A DNA stretch of 16,409 bases from JABDDM01 sp038240295 (lineage in GTDB: Bacteria > Bacteroidota > Ignavibacteria > Palsa-1295), in NCBI GenBank assembly GCA_038240295.1, contig JBBSDW010000074.1, forward strand, positions 1-16,409, read 5' to 3'. Made by a program: the position numbers and the translations under genes. Shown here in pieces: positions 12,370 to 16,409 of the stretch. Below the pieces are notes generated by a model, which was not told the origin of the DNA, searched no databases, and saw nothing but the letters and a program-made list of their open reading frames with translations. Every line of letters starts with the position of its first letter. Positions within the stretch are counted from its first letter, which is position 1.

Positions 12370-12780
12370 ATGATTAAACAATTCAAGCAATTTCTTACCA
12401 CGACGAATGCGCTCGCACTTGCTGTTGGTGTTATCATCGGCGCAGCAGTTGGGAAAGTTGTAACCTCACTCGTCGCAGATCTCTTGATGCCGATCATCAG
12501 CCTCGTTCTGCCCGCCGGAGACTGGCGAACCGCCAAATTCGTACTTAAAACTTCGACGGACGCTGCAGGCAAAGTAACGGAAACCGCGATCCTCTATGGT
12601 GATCTCTTCGGGACGATCATCGACTTCCTGATCATTGCCTATGTTATTTTCCTGATCACGAAAGCATTTATTCCGAAGAAAGGCGAAACGCCAGCGCTAC
12701 CAACAAAGATTTGTCCCGAGTGCACTGAAATCATCCCGCTCGCCGCGCACAAATGCAAATTCTGCACTTCGCCGGTCTAA
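12370..12780 (+). CDS. mscL: large-conductance mechanosensitive channel MscL with C-terminal zinc ribbon
   Basis: This 136-residue inner-membrane channel opens under membrane tension and releases solutes on osmotic downshock. Residues 1-12 form the amphipathic N-terminal helix (MIKQFKQFLTTT), followed by TM1 (NALALAVGVIIGAAVGKVVTSL, ~13-34, with the conserved small residues of the pore) and ADLLMPIISL. A short loop (residues ~50-75) leads to TM2 (LFGTIIDFLIIAYVIFLITKAF). In place of the usual charged C-terminal helix the protein ends in a CPEC-x10-CKFC zinc ribbon with C115, C118, C129 and C132. The start ATG at 12370 matches the family N-terminus; there is no Shine-Dalgarno sequence. It is monocistronic and converges on the minus-strand barrel gene. 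Confidence 0.95.
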   Translation: MIKQFKQFLTTTNALALAVGVIIGAAVGKVVTSLVADLLMPIISLVLPAGDWRTAKFVLKTSTDAAGKVTETAILYGDLFGTIIDFLIIAYVIFLITKAFIPKKGETPALPTKICPECTEIIPLAAHKCKFCTSPV

Positions 12781-12905
12781 CGGAGTGCTCTTGATCCAAC
12801 TGCGGCCTGACTTTGTGGATCATAAATACAAAGTTTGGCGATTCGAGATGCAGGTTGTGTGGCAACCCGCGTTGCTTCCCGGGATATGGGGCTAATTGTC
12901 AGTAC

Positions 12906-13727
12906 CTACTCCGTCGGCCTAGAGTCGTCTCGCTTGGTATGACTAAGCGGAAGTTCATAACTGACATTTAGCGCAAGCCCCCAAAGCTTTACCTGCGAGA
13001 CTCCTGCCCTGTCGTATCCCTCGCTCGTGACGCCATAAAACAGTTGAGACAACGGCACGTTCAGGTTGAGCGCCACTGATAGCATGTGCTGCTCGGCCAA
13101 CGGAACGAGGAATCCGCCGCCCAGAAGAAGACCGTAGCGTTGCGGATCGTACGAATACTTGCTTTTTTGTTGTTCGATGTCAAAGTAGACCTCGGGATCC
13201 ATGTAGGAACCAGAAAAATAATCGAGGAGATAATAGGTCGCCGTAAATCCAGCTTCTGCAAAAAAGCGATCGTCGATCTCACGCCGGATGATCGCTTTGG
13301 CTCCAATCGACCAAATGCTAAACGAATACGTACTCGTTCGTGAACCAATACTTTGCAATTGAGTCGATTCGGAGTGACTTACGGATTCATACTTCACCCC
13401 TGCGCCGCCTATAATCTTATAGCGGCCGCCAAGCGGCACATCGACTCCTGGCATGAATGTGAAGCCTGGTCCGACACCCGTCGAAGAAATCGGCATTTGA
13501 AGTAACTGCCCCTGCCCAAATGTCCCGGGAGCGAGAAACGCAAAATAGAACTTGTCGGGAGGCGAAAGGATGGCGAGATCTATGGAGCCATTGAACGAGA
13601 GATAGGTGTGGTCGTAGTAACGAGCGTCGGTGAGCGTTGGGGCCGGAATTTCCTTCGGCACCTGCGCGAAGACGCGCGCCGAAAGCAGGAGCAGAGGAAG
13701 ACTGAGCAGCAACGAACGAGGTTTCAT
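12906..13727 (-). CDS. predicted outer-membrane beta-barrel protein
   Basis: This 273-residue protein starts with a signal peptide (MKPRSLLLSLPLLLLSARVFA) cleaved before QVPKE. The mature part alternates Gly/aromatic-rich strands such as YLSFNGSIDLAI, YKIIGGAGVKYESV, FFAEAGFTATYYLL, YGLLLGGGFLVPL and LWGLALNVSYELPL, the pattern of a small outer-membrane barrel of the OmpW/PorT-like kind. I cannot name the family. The last strand ends in SYELPL and is followed by a charged tail of about 13 residues, whereas many barrels end at an aromatic residue. The ATG at 13727 is directly before the signal peptide; no Shine-Dalgarno sequence is visible. The neighbouring plus-strand SRPBCC pair is divergent, so the 229-base gap 13728-13956 should hold both promoters. 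Confidence 0.7.
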   Translation of the reverse strand: MKPRSLLLSLPLLLLSARVFAQVPKEIPAPTLTDARYYDHTYLSFNGSIDLAILSPPDKFYFAFLAPGTFGQGQLLQMPISSTGVGPGFTFMPGVDVPLGGRYKIIGGAGVKYESVSHSESTQLQSIGSRTSTYSFSIWSIGAKAIIRREIDDRFFAEAGFTATYYLLDYFSGSYMDPEVYFDIEQQKSKYSYDPQRYGLLLGGGFLVPLAEQHMLSVALNLNVPLSQLFYGVTSEGYDRAGVSQVKLWGLALNVSYELPLSHTKRDDSRPTE

Positions 13728-13956
13728 TACAGGCTAACCATTCGACCCAAATGTTGTATCAAGCTGGAAATCGAAATATACAGCCGGATTTGTCAGCGAC
13801 GATCATTGTTCAGCCTCTCACATTATGCAGGTCGATTCTCGCTTTCAACGTCACCGAATGAAGAAGCTCGGCGCAACTTTGACGCGGGGTGCAACGCCTT
13901 GCATAGCTACAAGGCCAACAACTGCACTCTCAGCCAACCAACGTTGTTCTAATGTC

Positions 13957-14463
13957 ATGCAAGTCGAACGTCACCTCGAATCCAGCATTCGCATCAGCGC
14001 AGATCCTGCGGCGATCTGGGAGCAAATCACGAATGTAAGAATCGAGCAATTCTCCGAGCCGTGGTACTTCCGGTTTCTCGATATTCCAAAACCACTAAGC
14101 GCGGAAGTGCAATCGGAAGGCGTTGGCGGAAGCCGCATTGCATACTTCAAGAATAAGAAGAGATTTATTCAGAAGATCACTGCGTGGGACCGCCCGAGTC
14201 ATTACGCTTTTACGTTCAACCCGGAAGAGGGCTTCAGAGTCGGCTACGTGTTCGATCTCGCGAACGGAGTGTTTCGCATTCTCACAGGTTCGTATCGATT
14301 GGTGCAAGCAAGCAATGGAGTGACGCTAACGCTCGACACAACCTATAGCATCCGCAGAAGCGCCATGACGTTGTTAGCCGTACCGATACGGCTTGTATTA
14401 ATCGTCTTTCAAAAATATCTTCTTTCTTCGATCAAGAAGAACTCAGAACTTTCAAATAAGTGA
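13957..14463 (+). CDS. SRPBCC-superfamily protein, first of an overlapping pair
   Basis: From the ATG at 13957 this is a 168-residue protein. The start MQVERHLESSIRISADPAAI with WEQITNVRI is the first strand and helix of a SRPBCC (START/Bet v1-like) lipid- or ligand-binding fold. Conserved-looking features include GVGGSRIAYFKNKKRF (strand turn), HYAFTF and GSYRLVQASNGVTLTLDTTY. It ends in a hydrophobic C-terminal helix (LLAVPIRLVLIVFQKYLLSSI) that may contact the membrane. A longer frame opens upstream at 13825, but those 44 residues are not SRPBCC-like, so I reject it. The stop codon overlaps the start of the next SRPBCC gene, so they are almost certainly co-translated. The ligand is unknown. 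Confidence 0.75.
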   Translation: MQVERHLESSIRISADPAAIWEQITNVRIEQFSEPWYFRFLDIPKPLSAEVQSEGVGGSRIAYFKNKKRFIQKITAWDRPSHYAFTFNPEEGFRVGYVFDLANGVFRILTGSYRLVQASNGVTLTLDTTYSIRRSAMTLLAVPIRLVLIVFQKYLLSSIKKNSELSNK

Positions 14464-14906
14464 AGATCACCGCATCCATTCACATTGCCGCGCCTCAGCT
14501 CGAAGTATTCGAGTTCACTCTGGATTATAAGAATCGGTTGTCATGGGATACGTTCTTGAAAGTCGCAAGACTCGAAGGCGCCGACCAGCCTGGTAAAGGG
14601 GTCAAAGCGTGGTGCGTGTCGAAGCAAGGCATAGGGATGGAAACGGAATATGTCACCTATGATCCACCGAAGGTCACCGCAGTCAAAATGACGCGCGGTC
14701 CCTTCTACTTCAAGTATTTTGCAGGCTCCTGGAATTTCGTAGCGATCGGTCCCACTCTCACCGAAGTAATCTTCGTCTATTCCTACACGCTAATCTTTCC
14801 GCTACGTGTTTTCACTCCACTTCTGACAAGGATTCTCTCGAAGGATGTGAGACAAAGATTACTCGATTTGAAAAGATGTGTTGAAGGACTTACTAATACA
14901 GCATGA
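14460..14906 (+). CDS. SRPBCC-superfamily protein, second of an overlapping pair
   Basis: This 148-residue protein starts at a GTG that overlaps the previous TGA (GTGA at 14460-14463), implying translational coupling. The opening MKITASIHIAAPQLEVFEFT with LDYKNRLSWD is a clear SRPBCC N-terminus; later strands include GMETEYVTYDPPKVTAVKM and GSWNFVAIGPTLTEVIFVYSY. Its C-terminal helix (RQRLLDLKRCVEGL) caps the pocket. It is similar in organisation to its neighbour, including a hydrophobic patch (LIFPLRVFTPLLTRIL), so the two may be ancient duplicates forming a heteromer. No catalytic residues can be assigned. Confidence 0.8.
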   Translation: MKITASIHIAAPQLEVFEFTLDYKNRLSWDTFLKVARLEGADQPGKGVKAWCVSKQGIGMETEYVTYDPPKVTAVKMTRGPFYFKYFAGSWNFVAIGPTLTEVIFVYSYTLIFPLRVFTPLLTRILSKDVRQRLLDLKRCVEGLTNTA

Positions 14907-14914
14907 TGGTTTCG

Positions 14915-14958
14915 ATGAGATCCTCACTGCGCTACGCTGCGTTCGGGATGACGTTTAA
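14915..14958. repeat. intergenic repeat ATGAGATCC..GGGATGACGTTTAA, copy 1
   Basis: This 44-base unit recurs at 15090-15134 with a single inserted C as the only difference. Its ends can pair (ATCC with GGAT). It lies just after the second SRPBCC gene in the gap to the convergent glycosyltransferase gene, and resembles the 46-bp units near 5107 and 5301 in layout (ATCC...TTCACT..GCT...GGATGAC). Confidence 0.8.
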
Positions 14959-14972
14959 GATCGCGCAGTCAT

Positions 14973-15044
14973 GTCATTCTGGGAGAGCGTCCGCGAAACA
15001 TCTCGTTGCATCCGCCACCAGTGCGCGACCGAAGAATCTCGTGG
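14973..15044. repeat. GTCATTCTGGGAGAGCG..GAAGAATCTCG repeat unit
   Basis: This unit begins GTCATTCTGGGAGAGCG and ends GAAGAATCTCGTGG, and matches the layout of the unit at 4922-5000. It sits between the two copies of the 44/45-base repeat, so this gap probably carries a composite palindromic element. No coding frame is supported between 14907 and 15203. Confidence 0.5.
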
Positions 15045-15089
15045 AATGATCGCTGCTGCTCTGAGAGATCGGCGATCATGCAAGTTTCC

Positions 15090-15134
15090 ATGAGATCCCT
15101 CACTGCGCTACGCTGCGTTCGGGATGACGTTTAA
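15090..15134. repeat. intergenic repeat ATGAGATCCC..GGGATGACGTTTAA, copy 2
   Basis: This copy is 45 bases long, identical to 14915-14958 except for one extra C in ATCCC, which lengthens the possible pairing with GGGAT. It ends 70 bases before the stop of the minus-strand glycosyltransferase gene. Confidence 0.8.
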
Positions 15135-15203
15135 TGGTATCACACGACGAGCTGAACGCACTGTTGAAAACCTTCAGGCATGTCATGCAGAGAGCGCCAG
15201 GTT

Positions 15204-16319
15204 TTATAACCGGTCGACCATCCAGTGCAAATTTTTGATCGCGGCAGTTTTGTCTGGGAGATTTTCGAGCGACTTTAGCGCGAACTCCATTGCCTTCTTC
15301 ATGTCGCCCAAACGCGCATGACAAATACTGAGATGTTCATTTGGCAGCGATGTATACTCCACGCTGCTCATGATGTTCGACAGTGGCACCGGTAAGCTCA
15401 CGGCAGCAGAGAAGAAAGGAATCGCTTTTTTCCAGTCGCTCTTTCGAAAATGAAAGAGACCTAACTGATTGAACGCATCGGCGCGGCTGCTATCGAGCAT
15501 CAGTGCTTCGAGTGCAAGCGCTGCGCCCTCGTTGTCTCGTTTGAGTGCCATCAAGCAGGCGACCTTTCCCATCATCGCGTCGTAGCGAGATGTTTCCGAT
15601 TCATAACGATCGAGGTAGCGATCGTAATACTCACTTGCGAGTTCAAACTTTCGCCAGCCGCAAAGTTCTTTTGCATAGTTGAACAAGTTTCGCGGATCGG
15701 TGGCTTCGTCTTTGATGGCCTCTTCCAGGATCTTCAAATTGCGACCAACCTTCGTCTTTTGCTTTTCGTCGTCCGGCTTATGATCGATCGTGATGTCGGG
15801 CCGAAGCGCGAACTTCATCTCCTTCAGCTCAATGCATTCATGGACCGGGAAAACCCAATGGGGACCCGCGCCGCGCCGAAGGATTCGCTCGCGCAAATAC
15901 GAGACAAGGCAATCGCCCTGCGGCGAAAAGACATAGCGATAGGTCATCGCAACACCATCGTGCTGTTCGGTAAGCTTGGCTTTTAACTGCTTGATCTCAT
16001 GGATCGATCGCGGCGAAAGCACATCGTCGGCGTCGAGCCAGATGATCCAGTCGGAGGCGCACTTACTGAACGAGTAGTTACGAGCCGCCGCGAAATCGTA
16101 GATCCAGTCGAAGTGAAAAACCTTCGCGCCAGCTTCTTTTGCGATCTCGATCGAACGATCGGTCGAGCCAGTATCGACGACAATGAGTTCATCGCAAAAT
16201 TCACTCGCAAGCTTGAGCACGCGCCCAAGCGTCCGCTCCTCGTCCTTGACGATCATCGCCAGCGAGAGCGTGACCGAAGGATGAGGAGCAGTTCTCGAAA
16301 AAACTTCGTCGTTTGTCAG
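15204..16319 (-). CDS. glycosyltransferase family 2 with C-terminal TPR-like repeats
   Basis: This protein transfers a sugar from a nucleotide-sugar donor to an unknown acceptor, presumably for surface or secreted glycans. The GT-A core has VTLSLAMIVKDEE (first strand and helix), ELIVVDTGSTDRS, AKVFHFDWIYDFAAARNYSF and the metal-binding WLDADD (res 94-99). The second half (~205-350) consists of helical repeats, such as ADAFNQLGLFHFRKSDWKKAIPFFSAA and HARLGDMKKAMEFALKS (~TPR), as in SunS-like and other GT2-TPR fusions. The first ATG, at 16256, would delete the beta-1 strand. The same frame extends upstream to a CTG at 16319-16317 overlapping the TGA of the preceding gene, giving 371 residues (MTNDEVFSRTAPHPSVTLSL...). 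No ATG, GTG or TTG lies between. I choose the CTG with moderate confidence; the function is secure. Confidence 0.85.
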   Translation of the reverse strand: MTNDEVFSRTAPHPSVTLSLAMIVKDEERTLGRVLKLASEFCDELIVVDTGSTDRSIEIAKEAGAKVFHFDWIYDFAAARNYSFSKCASDWIIWLDADDVLSPRSIHEIKQLKAKLTEQHDGVAMTYRYVFSPQGDCLVSYLRERILRRGAGPHWVFPVHECIELKEMKFALRPDITIDHKPDDEKQKTKVGRNLKILEEAIKDEATDPRNLFNYAKELCGWRKFELASEYYDRYLDRYESETSRYDAMMGKVACLMALKRDNEGAALALEALMLDSSRADAFNQLGLFHFRKSDWKKAIPFFSAAVSLPVPLSNIMSSVEYTSLPNEHLSICHARLGDMKKAMEFALKSLENLPDKTAAIKNLHWMVDRL

Positions 16320-16408
16320 CGGCCTGTGGGAGTGATAATGAGATAATTGATCACATCTGCTGCGCCATGAGGGCCTGCTGCGGCGGCCGTGACGCTAAAG
16401 CTCCCGTT
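16316..16408 (-). CDS. 3' end of an unidentified minus-strand gene (partial)
   Basis: The minus strand from the window edge reads NGSFSVTAAAAGPHGAADV then INYLIITPTGR and TGA at 16318-16316. Only 30 residues are visible, too few to name a family. The stop overlaps the proposed CTG start of the glycosyltransferase gene, so the two are likely in one operon. Confidence 0.5.
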   Translation of the reverse strand, partial: NGSFSVTAAAAGPHGAADVINYLIITPTGR

Positions 16409-16409
16409 C

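Overview
The window looks like a chromosomal segment of a Gram-negative bacterium of the Bacteroidota/Chlorobiota (FCB) assemblage, perhaps an Ignavibacteria- or Kapabacteria-like lineage. Four things point there. Two genes end in C-terminal domains of the type IX secretion (Por-secretion) kind. The omega subunit of RNA polymerase is of the divergent Bacteroidota type. Most genes lack a Shine-Dalgarno sequence. Copies of the Bacteroidota -7 promoter element TAnnTTTG lie just upstream of several genes. The taxonomy is inferred; no rRNA or tRNA gene is present.

Layout. Positions 1-2150 are a small gene graveyard: a start-less N-terminal fragment of a DUF7948/SBBP-type secreted protein (minus), a frameshifted and nonsense-mutated Asp-box/sortilin-like secreted protein with a type IX tail (plus), and a truncated HigA-like antitoxin (minus). 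Positions 2261-4743 hold a two-component system (PhoB-like regulator, PhoR-like kinase) and an RluE-type pseudouridine synthase. Positions 4744-5404 are gene-free and full of palindromic intergenic repeats. Positions 5405-9306 hold three minus-strand genes: a 680-residue IgGFc-binding-domain protein with a type IX tail, a COG5637-like membrane/SRPBCC protein, and OsmC. Two 134-bp palindromic repeats lie between the last two. Positions 9623-11272 encode an S41/C-terminal processing peptidase. It converges across a hairpin on a small signal-peptide/low-complexity/transmembrane protein with a sortase-like tail. Then come rpoZ with a clear rho-independent terminator, mscL with a zinc-ribbon tail, a minus-strand outer-membrane beta-barrel protein, an overlapping pair of SRPBCC genes, a third repeat block, a minus-strand glycosyltransferase 2/TPR protein, and the cut-off 3' end of another minus-strand gene.

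The intact genes are mainly housekeeping and envelope functions (signal transduction, osmotic and oxidative stress, surface secretion, glycosylation). The plus- and minus-strand blocks converge on repeat-filled gaps. I found no CRISPR array, prophage, intact transposon or obvious new defence system. The least ordinary signals are the hidden pseudogenes missed by simple ORF calling, the repeat copies that differ only by one compensated base pair, the small protein ending in VPVTG + membrane segment + basic tail, and the glycosyltransferase whose fold seems to require a CTG start overlapping the previous stop codon.
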